Below the pieces are notes generated by a model. It did not search any database. It had not been told where the DNA came from and saw only the letters and a list, made by a program, of their open reading frames with translations. From Serendipita indica DSM 11827 (taxonomy: Eukaryota; Basidiomycota; Agaricomycetes; Sebacinales; Serendipitaceae): a stretch of 64,000 nt of DNA. This document shows, piece after piece, positions 14,540 through 26,180 of the stretch (positions are counted from its first letter, which is position 1; each line of letters opens with the position of its first letter). Position numbers and translations under genes: made by a program. The stretch spans positions 186,001 to 250,000 of the forward strand of contig CAJVGD010000015.1 in the NCBI GenBank assembly GCA_910890315.1. The letters run 5' to 3'.

Positions 14540-15228
14540 TCAAAACTCAAATCTTTCGCAAGGGAGATCCTTGAATAGTAGAACGTTCGGCCGGCGCACC
14601 TCCTCCAATGTGGCTATCACCTGTTCCTCGAATGTGACCCCAAGGAAATCGGTCAAAGGCACACACCATAGGAGGAAACACGATGAAGAGCGCACACAAT
14701 CTGGTTGAATATAGTGCGACATCCTGAGACCCGAGACCACTTATGATCCCACGACACTGGGTACCAGCACTCTACTGCCATTGGCCGTAGCCCCCGTCCA
14801 CAAGTCGAGGAAGATCATCCATCCAACACTTAGCATAATGGCCCATTCCACACCACGTGCATGGCACAGCGATTATTGTGTTGAGGTACTGAATATCAAA
14901 CCGAGGATACCGGATGTTATGAGATACTGGGAATGACCACGGAAAATGTCGTGGAAACTGAAGATTCTTGATATCAGGACATAGGTTCCAGATCGATTTA
15001 TGCGATACTGAACCCCTGGAATGTTCATGCCCGCTCCAGAAACATGTAACGAGCCGCCTTCCATTGGCATTGAGGAATCTGCATACATATTCCGTTGTTC
15101 CTGGGTTTACCTTCATGCGCAAGCTGAGGTGCTTCTAACGGATCCGTATCGAAGAATAGCGGGACATGTATAGCATTCAGTAGGATATCTTGCCAACTTT
15201 CGATAAGGAGATGGATCGTTCGAGGCAT
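14540..15228 (-). pseudogene. Decayed F-box-like gene, truncated paralog
   Basis: Remnant of the same F-box-like family as the neighbouring gene. It starts MPRTIHLLIESWQDILLNAIHVPLFFDTDP, matching the F-box start HLPVECWQDILSYAIGVPLFFDTDP next door. The leucine-rich middle is missing. Matching C-terminal blocks then follow in more than one frame: RRLVTCFWSG, SIWNLCPDIKNLQFP and GVTFEEQVIATLEE. The large internal deletion and several frame changes make a functional product unlikely. Confidence 0.75.
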
Positions 15229-15314
15229 GGGTTGGGTGAGGTCAGCTCAAAGTTTCGAATCAAGGCAGACAAAATAGTTCAATCAGGAACATTGATAGAG
15301 TGAACAATGATACA

Positions 15315-16570
15315 TCAAAATTCGAAACTTATGCTTGGTTTACTTGGTGGTTTGCCTTGCCGTCGCCTCTCTAAGCTCGCTACTACGACATCTTCGAATG
15401 TCAGCCCGCGTGTATCGATCAAGTGCACGCCATGCAGGCTAGCACGATGACGTGTGCACATAAAGCGGCTGAGTGGTCCAGAGTCGGCACTCCTATACGG
15501 GGCGGCAAATAGCGCAGTGTACCAACAGCCCATCGCGATTGTCTGTACCCCGGCTTTAACCAGATTAGGTAGATGGTCCACGTATTGAACGTTGGAATGA
15601 GCTGGTCCACACATTGAGCAAAAGGGCCGGACGCCAGTTGGCCGCTCCGTGTCGAGTCGAATGTGTTGGATGGGATGGCCAGATGGCGGTTGGATCCATT
15701 GAAAATCCCAAGGAAGTTGAAAACTCTTAGCGTTGGGACACTTTTCCCAGATCGAATTTTGCGTCCGAACCCCCATAGTCCCCTCCAGAAGAATGTGATA
15801 AGTTCGGACCCATTGATATCAAGAAAGTCGAATAAGTACTTGCGAGAGTCCGAGGTTGCAATTGTATGCATACTCAGATGCCGAAGATTGGGAATACGAG
15901 GAATGGTGTAGCCTGCTTGGAGCTGGGCGAATATTTTCAAGGTCGTCACGTTCTCTAGCGGTATAGATGGTAACAATTTCGTCGTTAGCCTCGAGTACCC
16001 GTCCAAAATCGTGAGCGGTATGTTGGCTTTGGCTACTAGATCAACCACCTTCTCGCTCGATTCGATGACAACCCTGAGGTTGGCGAGTCGCGATGGTGAG
16101 TCGAAAAGCAGCTCCAGAGAGCTGGTTCCGCCCATGTCCAAGATTTGTAAATTCCATTCCGCCTGCAGAGGATCCGTCTCGATGATGGACGACCAGGCGT
16201 GCTTTTCGGAGTCCCTACGTATTTTAGGTGATTCTATACATCTAGAGCAGTCGCAGGGAGCAAGTCGCATGCGCCATGCTAGCCGCAAAGCCACCGACGG
16301 TATATGGCCACCTCTAACGTGACCGGTGCATATGTATCGATAGTGAAATTGACTTAGAAACACATTCCATGACATACAAACTCTTCTTAGTCTGTTTCGG
16401 ACGCGCTCCGATTCCCAATATGGACCTTCATCGCTGTATCGATGAACGTCCACAAAGGAATGATTGTCGAATGGATCCGTGTCGAAGAATAAAGGAACGC
16501 CAATGGCATAGCTCAGTATATCTTGCCAGCATTCCACGGGCAAGTGAGCTATACGATATTCGTCGGTCAT
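15315..16570 (-). CDS. F-box-like protein, one frame break
   Basis: Probable SCF-type substrate adaptor. It starts MTDEYRIAHLPVECWQDIL with an F-box-like segment in residues 8-45. RLRRVCMSWNVFLSQFHYRYI follows, and then LRR-like stretches (LPSIPLENVTTLKIF and IPNLRHLSMHTI). The C-terminal block (NSIWEKCPNAKSFQLPWDF to GLTFEDVVVASLERRRQ) lies in another frame. The switch falls in a run of five G near 15770, where the decayed paralog at 14.8 kb shows what the continuous protein should look like. It is either a single-base lesion or a run-length error. The substrate is unknown. Confidence 0.7.
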
Positions 16571-16679
16571 GATCGGGATCAAGTCTAGCAAAGTGTACGG
16601 GCTGCGCGTAAAGAAGACACATGTTCCTACCAAGGGTTTCAAATTATCTAAAACCGAGACTAGCATTTGCTATCCTACG

Positions 16680-17600
16680 CAGCTTCCCCTCTCGGCATTC
16701 CTCCAGCAGAGAGACTGCGGCATCTTCAAAGGAATATCCTAGTGTGTCAATGTACGTAATGCCATAGCTCGCAAGATAGTGCAATAGACAGATTGGCCCG
16801 TAAATTGTCTTGGACCATTTCCTACGGAGAATTGCTACGAAACAAGGATCCTATCCATTAACTTCTAGGTACCAGCGGATGCAGTCATAGTCCGTATTGA
16901 GCAAGGTGTCGAATAGAAAATGTGTTGTAACCGAGGAAATTTGGGGAGCTGATACATCAGATAGTAGAGGTAGTGACGCTCCTCAAACCGAGATCTCTTG
17001 AGCTATCAATCGGAAATCGAATGTTCCCCTGAAGTAAAGTGGGTAAAGCGAGCCGGGGTAAATTCGTTCGTGCCCATCCTCTACTCGTTGAAGTGCCCTC
17101 GCATTACTTTGAGATTTGCCATTCGAGAGGCGCATCTCAAGATTTCTTCCAAGGAGTGCGCGGCACCTTCATCCAGTATTGTGTTCTCCATATCAGTTGA
17201 GGGTGATCCACAAGTGGGCCTCGTCCGCCGCAAGCAAGCACTATGCTGGACTAGATATCATCCCCTAGTGCAGTGTCAGGCGGTCTTGCTTGTCCGCTCG
17301 AACGCGTATTGCAGCCGCGAGGGCCTATACATAGGCGAATCGCCGTTCGCAGTGCTCGGGGAGGGATGTGACCGCATATTACGCCACCAATTGGGATGTA
17401 GAGATAGCCGAAGCGTTTCAGGAAGATGTTCTGAGACGTGCAAACGCGTCTGAGGTTGTTTCTGATTTGTTCCGACGCCAAATATGGGGCCTCGTCGCCA
17501 TATTGACGTGCAATCGTGATTGGGTAATTCTCTACAGGATCTGTATCAAATAATGGGAGGAGTCATTTACAATATTCAAGAATCGCTCAACTGGGAATGG
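16680..17600 (-). pseudogene. Third, heavily decayed F-box-like copy
   Basis: Minus-strand fragments match the gene at 15.3-16.6 kb in the same order. An F-box remnant lies near 17590, then FDTDPVENYPITIARQYGDEAPYL and EQIRNNLRRVCTSQNIFLKRFGYLYI (about 17560-17340). The C-terminal YIDTLGYSFEDAAVSLLEE is near 16700-16760. Stops and frame changes separate the pieces, and no single frame covers them. Confidence 0.7.
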
Positions 17601-17669
17601 GCAACGACGGCCATGGTTTGGTCCAGAGTGTTTATTGCCCGTTTGGCAAATAAATCTTTACCAGGGAAG

Positions 17670-18879
17670 TCATCTAGAACTAGGTTCCATTATCTCACGC
17701 ATCCTGTAAAGAAGCCCTTTGATACTCGTCTTTCCCTCCAAAGCCAGTCGATCCTTCCTGGACGAGGGCTCGGGCTCAAAGGCGTCGCTTTTTCCACATC
17801 AGTCGAAGCGTACAATCATACCGAAACTCACAGGAGAGCGGCATGATCCTCCATTAGGGTATCGACGTAGTGCAAAATGCACCTCGCCGGTGGCCGGTTG
17901 CACAAATCGTGCTCTCTGCTCAAAATTTCGGCTGTATTCTGAGTAAAGTACTCCATATTGCTACTTTGTCCGTATGGAACGACGAAGGAGTGAACGTCCC
18001 CAGGGAGGCGATCCAGAGCTCTGCAGAAGAGGGCTTGGTATTTACCGAGCCGACTATGCTCTGTCAAGGCGTATCCACGATCTATGTAGAGTTGATTCCA
18101 CTCGTTGGTCATGTAAGCAAGAGTTGTTTGGGCCACCGATATTCCTCGAAAGGTCGTTTGTGGATAGAGCGAGACGATGAAATCAGCGGAGATGTAATTC
18201 ATCACCACGCTCAGACCAGAGCACATGATGGGCTCCACGATCTCATCCTGTGAGCTTTGTCGAACGTCTACTTTTCGTCCGTTTCGTTCGAGGTATGTCG
18301 TACTCGCTAGGCAAGTTGTTTGCGCGTTGTCGTCATCGTCGTCCACAAAATACGTCGATGTAATTGTATAGCCCTCGGTCACCAAAAATTCGACCAGCCC
18401 TTCACTATCGTTTGGGCAATACAGGTTCAGGTCCTTCGGCGTCCAGTGGGTGGGAAATCCTTCAAGAAACCAAAGTGCCGAGGACCCCCCAATAACTGCG
18501 GGTGCTTCACGCATTGCCTTGAGAAGTCTGGAGGGATCGGCATAGGGAGCAATAAGTTTGTTGAGTCGCTGGATAATTTGGGGTTGGCGAAACCGCCTGG
18601 TGGAGCGGCAGACTTGGGTAAAGGAGATCACGTCTGGAACCGATAGGTTATCCAGAATGAGCAAGATTATTTCATCTGGAAGCCGGTTCCCTGCAAACGG
18701 GTTAGAGGAGACGAGTTGTGCCCTGTAATCTCTCAATGCTATTGCCAATGTGTGGTCCTTGAGCATGTGGATTGGGTACTTTTCCACTAGTTCCCTCAGG
18801 GCCGAGTACTATCAAGTTGTCAGTTCGTGTTACTTTATTGCAGCCAACTCGCCATTTGTGCCTCTGCATCGTGGGTCAT
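17670..18879 (-). CDS. F-box protein with NTase-like domain, copy A
   Basis: Exons 18879-18853, 18808-17832 and 17787-17670 give 373 residues in an unbroken frame. The first intron has a GC donor placed exactly where copies B and C have GT, directly after codon 9 (ATG). An F-box (NRLPDEIILLILDNLSVPDVISFTQVCRS) is followed by GGSSALWFLEGFPTHW and KDLNLYCP, a G-S-S...D-x-D-like pattern of the nucleotidyltransferase fold. Here the second acid of the pair is Asn. RKVDV offers the third acid, and VVMNYISADFIVSLYP is shared with the other copies. The F-box suggests an SCF adaptor role. The NTase assignment is my inference from motif spacing, and the Asn suggests this copy is catalytically inactive. 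Confidence 0.8.
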
Positions 18880-19101
18880 TTCAGCAGCTATGAGACCTTT
18901 GTTGGTTTCTAGTTAAGCATATGTTGCCGAAGGCCTCTTGTTCACGCTGACGGTTAGTATAAAGGCTAAGGATCGAGAACTGGTGCGAACTACGTCGCAG
19001 GCAGGATGACCCAGACGTTGAGAAGAATATAGTGATCTCAGTTTGTAACCTGTGGACAGGCAGCGTCAAGGTCAGGGTCAAGTTCCATCTTCGACACGAC
19101 C

Positions 19102-20698
19102 ATGTCGCACATGACAGAGCAAGAACGGCGCGACGAGGTAGATAATTGCACCCTGTAACTTTGAAACGCATCTGATCGAGTTCAGGTCGCTCATTTCATG
19201 AAGATCGTCACGGCGTTTAGGCAATACGAAGCCTACGCGATTTCCGCGAATACTCGTCGGCGACGCGACTTTTATCGTCTTCCAAAGGAGGATAAGGAGA
19301 TTCTTGACTCACTGGGATGGAGGAAACAACTGGATATGGTAGACGAGCTCATTCACGAGAATGCAAAGGTCCTCGAGCGAATCGTCGCGAATCCTGCAAT
19401 CTTTATGGACCAAGAGGAGCTTGCACTAGCAGAGAATAGTCAGTCATTAGTCGCTAATCAGGATTGCTTTCTAATGTCACGGTCGCAGACAATCACGACG
19501 TCCGCGATAGCCATGGGATGGACCATATGCACTCACATGGAGATGGAGCCCATAGCCATTCTCACTCATCGCACTCGCATTCTCATGGTTCACACGAGAC
19601 GTCTCGACGACAGCAAGTATCTGCAACGGATATGGACAAAGTCAGGAGCACTCTCAAACAGATTGTCCGAGACTGGAGCGAGGAGGTTTGTCTTCCTATT
19701 GCAGATCTGTCAACGGTTCTCAACTGCACCCTAGGGCAAGGCAGAACGTGATGTGACCTACAAGCCGATGATCGATGCCCTGCTAGAGCACTTTCCCGAT
19801 CAAGGGACATGGCCAGAGAAAAAGGTGTTGATTCCGGGAGCTGGGTTGGCTCGACTTGGCTGGGAACTAGCATTCCTCGGTTCGTTTATGAGGATCTGTA
19901 AAGTTCGTGCACTGAGAAATCCCAGGGTTTGAAACTCAATGCAACGAGTTTTCTCACTTTATGCTCCTCCCGTCATACTTTATTCTGAACGAGTACGTTG
20001 TCTTCGACTGCAAGGTGATTCATGCTGACTGCGTTTGCAGAACAAAGGATGTCAACCAGCATACAATCTATCCTCATATCCACACCTTTTCGAATGCTAT
20101 GAGTGCCAAATCTATGATGAGAGGCATTTCTTTTCCAGATGTGTCGCCCTCATCGCTACCACGTTCCTCGAGATTTTCCATGGTTGCTGGTGAGTCACCC
20201 AATGGAGACATTTGCCGACTCTGACGAGGCTAGGGGACTTTGAGGAGCTGTTCGGCCCCAAAGAGGATCCAGAGGAGGACGAGACTGAGCAGTGGGATGC
20301 CGTTCTGACCTGTTTCTTCATTGATACAGTGAGTTCTAGCATCTTCCGAATTTCCATTATTGATATTTCGATCACTAGGCCAAAAACATTGTGAATTATC
20401 TCCGGATCATCCATCGTATTCTCACCCCAGGGGGGATATGGATCAACTGTGGACCTCTATTATGGCATTTTGAAAACTCGGAAGATATCTCGATAGAACT
20501 TTCCTTGGAGGAAGTCAAGGAGTTGGCCGCAAAAATTGGGTTTGAGCTCAAGGTAAGTTTACTCGTACCTGCTGTGCAATTGACTGAGCCTGGCAGGATC
20601 AACGCACGATAGACACGAGTTATGTTGGGGACGAGGGGTCGATGCTGTCCTATGTATACAAAACGGCCTTCTGGACTGCAACCAAAGTCGCAAAGTAA
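19102..20698 (+). CDS. CARNMT1: Carnosine N-methyltransferase-like SAM enzyme (N2227 family)
   Basis: SAM-dependent methyltransferase related to CARNMT1 and yeast YNL092W. Exons start at 19102-19137 and 19186 and then run to a TAA at 20696-20698. Motifs in order are the N-terminal AFRQYEAYA, the SAM loop KVLIPGAGLARLGWELA, the ECNEFSHFMLLPSYFILN-type block spanning an intron near 20000, YPHIHTFSN, QWDAVLTCFFIDTAKNIVNYL, and RILTPGGIWINCGPLLWHF. These are diagnostic for the family. Between the N-terminal helices and the catalytic domain lies a His/Ser insert (19508-19600) with HSHGDGAHSHSHSSHSHSHG. The 3' end has been copied to 22.86-23.23 kb. Confidence 0.93.
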
Positions 20699-21344
20699 TC
20701 ATAAGCATGCATGAAACGACGTCAGATGTGACTCCCGTATGGAAGCCGACGGCAGGACTAAATGCGAGCTTCAGCAATTGGCTCGGAGGAATCGTCCGGT
20801 CCTTTCGGTAGACTGGTTTGTCGAATGTCTGAATTGCAATTGCTAATACAATCATCCATAGGAGCCGTGTGTGACTTAGCAAGGGGGAAAGATTTGCACC
20901 TCTGGAGGCCTAGCTTGTGGGCAAGCCTGCTAATCAGTTCTTGTTTCCCATTTACTCTTCCTGGCGCACAGTGATTGACCGTTTAACCTCGGGTTATACA
21001 TGAAGGAACGCTGCTATAACAGCTCTATATATGCATTAATATCGTTACATGGAGGCGCAAGGTAGGATAACAGAGCCCATGATATGAGCGCGGTTCGCTT
21101 CGTTCAACACTGCGAAGACGACCAGGATTCACTTCTCTTAGTATTCATGACTTCAGTTCAAAATAAGTACAAACGAAATATGTCTTATGAGACAACTTTC
21201 CATCTTCTTCAAATATTACGTGGCAAGAATACTTCATCTACCAATCATTGAACTATGTCATTTGATTGGCATCACAATCTCATAACTAGCTCGCTAATTA
21301 ATGGATGCGGCTTAAAAGGATCCAATTTATGAACTAGTCTGCGC
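20699..21344. other. Intergenic, no supported gene
   Basis: No convincing frame. The first 120 bp, just past the CARNMT1 stop, belong to the segment that is also present near 23.1 kb. Confidence 0.5.
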
Positions 21345-22714
21345 CTATTTCAACTCGGATTCATTCTGAAATCGGCATACACTTTCCGAGCTCGTGTCGA
21401 CGCTGATTGTGGATAGCGGTCTCAGATGGACTGCAGGATAAGTCGATCCCGCCTTCCGAATTATACTAGCACCAGGTATAGCATTTTGCGGCATTTTCTG
21501 CGTATCGATAAGTATTTGGCGAAATGTGAGAAACCAGCGTGAGGTGATGGTGCTTCGGAGAGCGTATACGAGGTTATACAGCAAAAGGATAAGTGTCTGT
21601 GGTGTTTCCCAGTACTATGACTTTGATTCAGGTCTCCTGGTAAGAGGCGAGCAGCTGTAAGCACGTACGATAACACAGAGTGAGATTTGGAGGCTCAAGG
21701 CAAACTAGGTATATTAGTCGATGAAGGATAGAGAGCACAAGACTCACAACGTAATACCAGAACCCATCAATATACATGGTTCTTAGTATAGTCGTCGCTG
21801 ACGACTCGCTAATCAGCTTGCGTTATTGACGATAGATAATAGCGTGGTAAAACGTGAAAAAGGCAATGACTGACTCATGCATATACGAAATATCGTGTTG
21901 AAATACATCGTTCCTGTATCATCTCAGTAGTCTCGAAAGTAAGGAGGGAAGATTGAACGGCGTACGGACAGAGGTGACGAGCATAGTTGCTGTCAGGATG
22001 ATGGCTGCTATGTTAGACGCTGCAATAATGACGGCCAATAAGAGCCTTATTCTCAGATGCCTTATAAATGCGGTGTACAATCGCATCGTGAATATGGCTG
22101 CTAGTCGTTAATGTCCGCGTGATTGAAAGGTAAATGTAGACGCAGTGGTGGTCATAATGGATCCTATGGAGTGGCAGGTTAGGACCAGAACGAAATTTCG
22201 TGAGCATCTACATTATTTGAGTCTCGGAAGCGCGGGACTGGTCGAAAGTGTCAACTCTACAGTGGCATTAGATGAATACTCAGCTAAAAGGTGTATACTT
22301 ACGCTAGCCGACATGGAACCTCTGAGGATAGGATTGAAATCTAGAAGGGCCCACTTGGCTTCGGGTTCTTTGACAACACATACTACTCACCTATGATATG
22401 GACCATAAGGCCAACTATGGGCAAGTATCGATTCTTTCAACATGACTTCAGCTCTTCCGTGCTATCTCAGATTGGATCTATTTCTACGTACGGTAAGGTA
22501 AAGCGCCTTGACAAGCGGGCCTCCTCTTGTCCACAGCAGCGCGACCTCTGAGTCGAGCGTAATCAACATATCGTATAGCCATATGACGAACCCAGCAATA
22601 AGCGTGTACTCGGAGGCTCTTATATGTAGAGTTATCGTTGCTAGAGTTGCCAGTCCAGCCGCGCTCCCCAAGGAATCCACGTCGTAACCGTGAGCCCATA
22701 GTCATATATACCAC
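21345..22714 (-). pseudogene. DUF6533-type seven-TM protein gene, probably decayed
   Basis: Minus-strand exon fragments match the agaricomycete DUF6533 membrane-protein layout. The DUF6533 core reads EYTLIAGFVIWLYDMLITLDSE then LVKALYLT with a GTACGT donor (22.49-22.65 kb). An internal helix pair reads RLYTAFIRHLRIRLLLAV and ASNIAAIILTATMLV (about 21.98-22.09 kb). ILRTMYIDGFWYYV lies near 21.76 kb, and the C-terminal LLYNLVYALRSTITSRWFL is followed by a Ser-rich tail ending near 21345. I could not join these into one uninterrupted frame: an in-frame stop precedes the ILRTMYIDGF block. It may be a recent pseudogene, or a gene whose introns I have misplaced. Confidence 0.55.
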
Positions 22715-22764
22715 CTACCCATGCTGAAATCCTAGTTTAGACCTTCGGTGCATTGGTAATTGCC

Positions 22765-23297
22765 TTCTTCCACGCCATTATCTACCATCAATAGTGCAAG
22801 CTCATTGACGAGTCATCAACAACGGCCTTATTACGGAACTTGTATATCGATGGTTTCGAAAACTGGGGAGATATATCGATAGAACCTTCCTTGGAGGAAG
22901 TCAAGGAGTTGGCCGCAAAAATTGGATTTGAGCTCAGGGTAAGTTTACTGGTACCTGCTGCGCAATTAACGGAGCCTGGCAGGACCAACGCACGGTAGAC
23001 ACGAGTTATGTTGGAGACGAGGGATCGATGCTGTCCAATGTATACAAAATGGCCTTCTGGACTACAACCAAAGTCGCACAAATAGTCACAAGCACGTATG
23101 AAACGACGTCAGATGTAATTCCTGTATGGAAGCCGCCGGTACGACTAAATGCGAGCTCCAAGCGATTAGCTCGTCGGAATCGTCCAGGCCTTCCGGTCGA
23201 TTCGCTCGTTTGCGGGCTGATCGCATCAAGCCCCATTATCGATTGCACGGCAAAAAAGGGTTATGTAGCTAGGTTTGTGTGTGAAGCAATTAGATAA
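22765..23297 (+). pseudogene. Chimeric duplicate: DUF6533 exon piece joined to CARNMT1 3' end
   Basis: 22765-22856 matches, in opposite orientation, the DUF6533 exon near 21.75-21.85 kb (FHAIIYHQ, then LLRNLYIDGF). From 22857 to about 23230 it matches 20474-20820, the CARNMT1 3' end. It keeps the ISIE.SLEEVKELAAKIGFEL block, the last intron, and GDEGSML followed by VYK.AFWT. Keeping the intron shows a DNA-level copy, not a retrocopy. The original stop is lost, and the frame stays open to 23297. No start or catalytic core is present. Confidence 0.8.
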
Positions 23298-23994
23298 TCT
23301 AGCCAACGGTCGAACGGACCCACGCCTGGTGAGCGTACTCTTTGGACGAGGAATCTAAGGGAAATCCACCAGATCATCTTGCAGGAGTTACGCACCTCTC
23401 AGTAACCAACCTCTGAGGATAATCGGTCAGAAATTCGATCGTGAAGACTTTTGAGCCCGCCACTCCTCCACGCGCCTCTCAAATTGTTTTGTTACGCACC
23501 ATGCGGCTCTCAGGCTCGGCGACACAACACCTGACTTTTCGTTGGAATATCGGCTAAGATTTCGCACGCCGGCCGCAGCTGGCTACACGCCTGGAACACG
23601 CGTTTTCCAGCCAGCTATCAAATTCAAACATGTCGAAAGCGCTCGAATGACGACAAAGTTGCAATGATCGTCGGCGAGGACAGAATTACGAAGCAACTCT
23701 GAGAGCGGATGAGCCCCACTTTGGGAGATGAGACGGCGGGTGGAGGTTGAGCTTAAGCGTTTTGCACCCGTGGGAGCTTTCCAACTCTATTCTCATTTTG
23801 TTTTACCACTTGTTAGCCAGCATGACGCCGCCTTCTCTCCCAGCCTCATCACCTCCTGCCGGTCGTATAAGTAGGCGTTGCCGGGTGTTGTGGTGTTTGG
23901 CCCAAGTCCCTCTCCTCCTTGGTCTCTTCCTCGTCTAGATCTACTTTTTCTCTCTTCCCACCTTCGTTCTTCACGAACTGTCACGACCTTGACG
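23298..23994. promoter_or_regulatory. Intergenic and C/T-rich leader of the next gene
   Basis: No gene seen. The last 100 bp before the ATG at 23995 are strongly C/T-rich (about 23905-23975), the usual look of a fungal core promoter and 5' leader. Confidence 0.45.
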
Positions 23995-25168
23995 ATGGCC
24001 TCTACGGTGAGCTCCAGTCTCGACCGCGTCCTCGTCGAACCTCGACTGACTGCTTACTGTTTGTGTTTTCGATCTCGTCCGACGATGAAAGCAGCAATCT
24101 ACCTCGACTCTTCACGTCGGTTCTATTCTCAAGACGCTATCGACTGCAGCTCCCGTTGATGCTGCACAAACTGACCGCCAACAAGCAGCTCGTCAGCTTG
24201 CTGGTCTGGACCCCAAACGTTTTCTCGCCAACCTGCAAGCAGCCGTGAATCGTTCACCTCAAGCAATCGTCGCCCTTAAAGCAGGTGAGAACCTCCACCG
24301 ATCCAGTCCTTATTCATTTCATAGTTTGCATACCTCCCACCTCCCATGACAGATAAGATTGTCCACTGCTTCCCTGTTCCTCTCCTATTCATTTGCCTTG
24401 CCTCGCACCCGACCTCGCGGTTGGGCGGTTAAGCGACAGTGTATCAAGCGTGTTTTCTTTACTGACATTGCATTTCCATTTACAGACATGTACGAATTGG
24501 AAAGCATTTTTTACAAGCTTTCGAGGGCCGGCCACGACGTTTCCGCCGCTCAGCGCGATTTTTTGATGCTGAAGCAGTTTGTCGCGCAATTGGCGGCAGT
24601 GGAACAGCGTCGTCCTCCACCCCTTCCTCTCCCATCGTCTTCCACGACCTCGCGGTCTCAACGACCAGCCCAGCACCATCGGTCATCCTCGCTGCCCACG
24701 CCTGGACCTGTCTCAAAGGAACAGTATGCTACACGACCTTTTGGGTCGTACCAAGGCAGTGAACGACGATACAAGGCAAAGGATTCGCCGCCAACTTCCT
24801 CACGGTCTTATCATCCAGACGCTCGATATGCACACCCGCCGACCGCCCAGGGATTCACGCAAGGGTCCTCTGGAGCTTCTTTCGCTCCCTCGTCCACCTC
24901 GTCTTCGTCCACTTCGTCATCATCGTCTGCCTCGAGATATTCACCGACTGTAAATGTGCTCTCCCCCATTCCAAGTCGGCTTGTCAAATCACGAAGAATG
25001 TCCGCACCGGCGGTCGTACCGTGCGCGAAAAAGGTGCACTTTGCATCGCATGCGACCGTGTACACCTATAGATTGCCAGGTGCTTCTGGCCGAGACGTTG
25101 ATGAGCCCTCCTCGCGGCCTTCATACGTTCCCCGTGCGGAAGGGTTCTTTGCCCCTGATGGACGGTAA
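23995..25168 (+). CDS. Orphan Ser/Pro-rich protein
   Basis: Exons 23995-24006, 24134-24284 and 24486-25168 sum to 282 codons and end in TAA. The clean reading frame across two GT-AG introns supports the model, although the second intron (201 nt) is long for this window. Residues 1-100 look helical (RQLAGLDPKRFLANLQAAVN, MYELESIFYKLSRAGHDVSAAQRDF). The rest is low-complexity Pro/Ser with a long Ser/Thr run (FAPSSTSSSSTSSSSS), and the last 70 residues are basic (SRLVKSRRMSAP, then AKKVHF). I recognise no family. Such composition suggests a disordered, possibly phosphorylated protein. Confidence 0.7.
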
Positions 25169-26180
25169 GTGACATTTCTGGCTTAGAGCGAGTGGACGCT
25201 GACAGGGATTCGTGTGATTACAGTCCTCGATTCTGAACATGCCCAGCAATATATACATACACACACACACACACATTCAACAAACCTATGCACACCCTCA
25301 TTTATCGCGCTACCCCCAATATTGTACATTATGATCCGGCCCACCACCACCACCACCCATATTTTTTCCACCATGCCGCCGACCCCAACGCGCTTGGTCG
25401 CAGCTGCCACCACTATCATGACCACTTAATGGAACCGCTAGGTCGGTTCTCGTTCCCGTCTTGCTTTGCATGGACTCCTCGCGTTGTAGCTGTGCTCCCG
25501 ATTAAAGGTTGAGCCGGCCATTCACGAGTCTGACGTCGGATTGCGAGCGACGGCCAGTTGGTTTCGACGACTTTTTTGTCTTGACGACCTGGGACGACGG
25601 CAGACGACGGTGTCACCACTCGACGGGAGCAATCCTTTGTAGAGTCCTATTTGGCGGTAGAACCATTATTCCTCGCCTGGATGGCTTTGATGGAAGATGG
25701 ACCGGGGCCCAAAAATAGGACGAAGGATGGGTCATGCCGTTGTCCCAGAGATATTACTGCCTGTGCAGTACTGTATATTAACGATACTGAGCAGCCCCCG
25801 TTGTGCTCACCGAGTGTTTTCGTTCTTAGATTGTTTTGGCTGCTCTGCAGCTATAGAGACTATGGAATATAGCGCGAATTTGTTATGACCGATTGATGGG
25901 CCAGAAGGGCCTAGACACTGCGAGTTGCTACCATCTCCAAGACAGCCATGGAATATCGAGCCGTCCGTGGCCAATTCAACTGCGGCCGGCCCAGCCTCAG
26001 ACAGGTTTGAACTTGAACCACATTTGGGCGGTTGCTACTTGGATCCTTCCTCTCTCCTCCTAAGCGCAGGTCGTCTTTTTTAATTTCTAGGAAAATATTC
26101 CCTACGTCTCTCGTTTATTCTCCACTACGCTCAGCCACTAGCTACACCCGCCAGCGGGTTCCAACACTCTACATCTACAA
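25169..26180. other. Intergenic; CA microsatellite and noxA leader
   Basis: No gene supported. It holds a short (CA)n microsatellite at about 25256-25276 and a (CAC)n stretch near 25343-25360, and becomes C/T-rich in the last 130 bp before the noxA ATG. Confidence 0.55.

Noticed and set aside
20699-23994. Mobile element as the cause of the 20.7-24 kb rearrangement
   Set aside because: No terminal repeats, target-site duplications or transposase/reverse-transcriptase motifs were found. Both pieces come from neighbouring host genes.
25256-25360. Coding frame rich in His/Thr over the CA and CAC repeats
   Set aside because: It is a translation of microsatellite DNA in an intergenic region.
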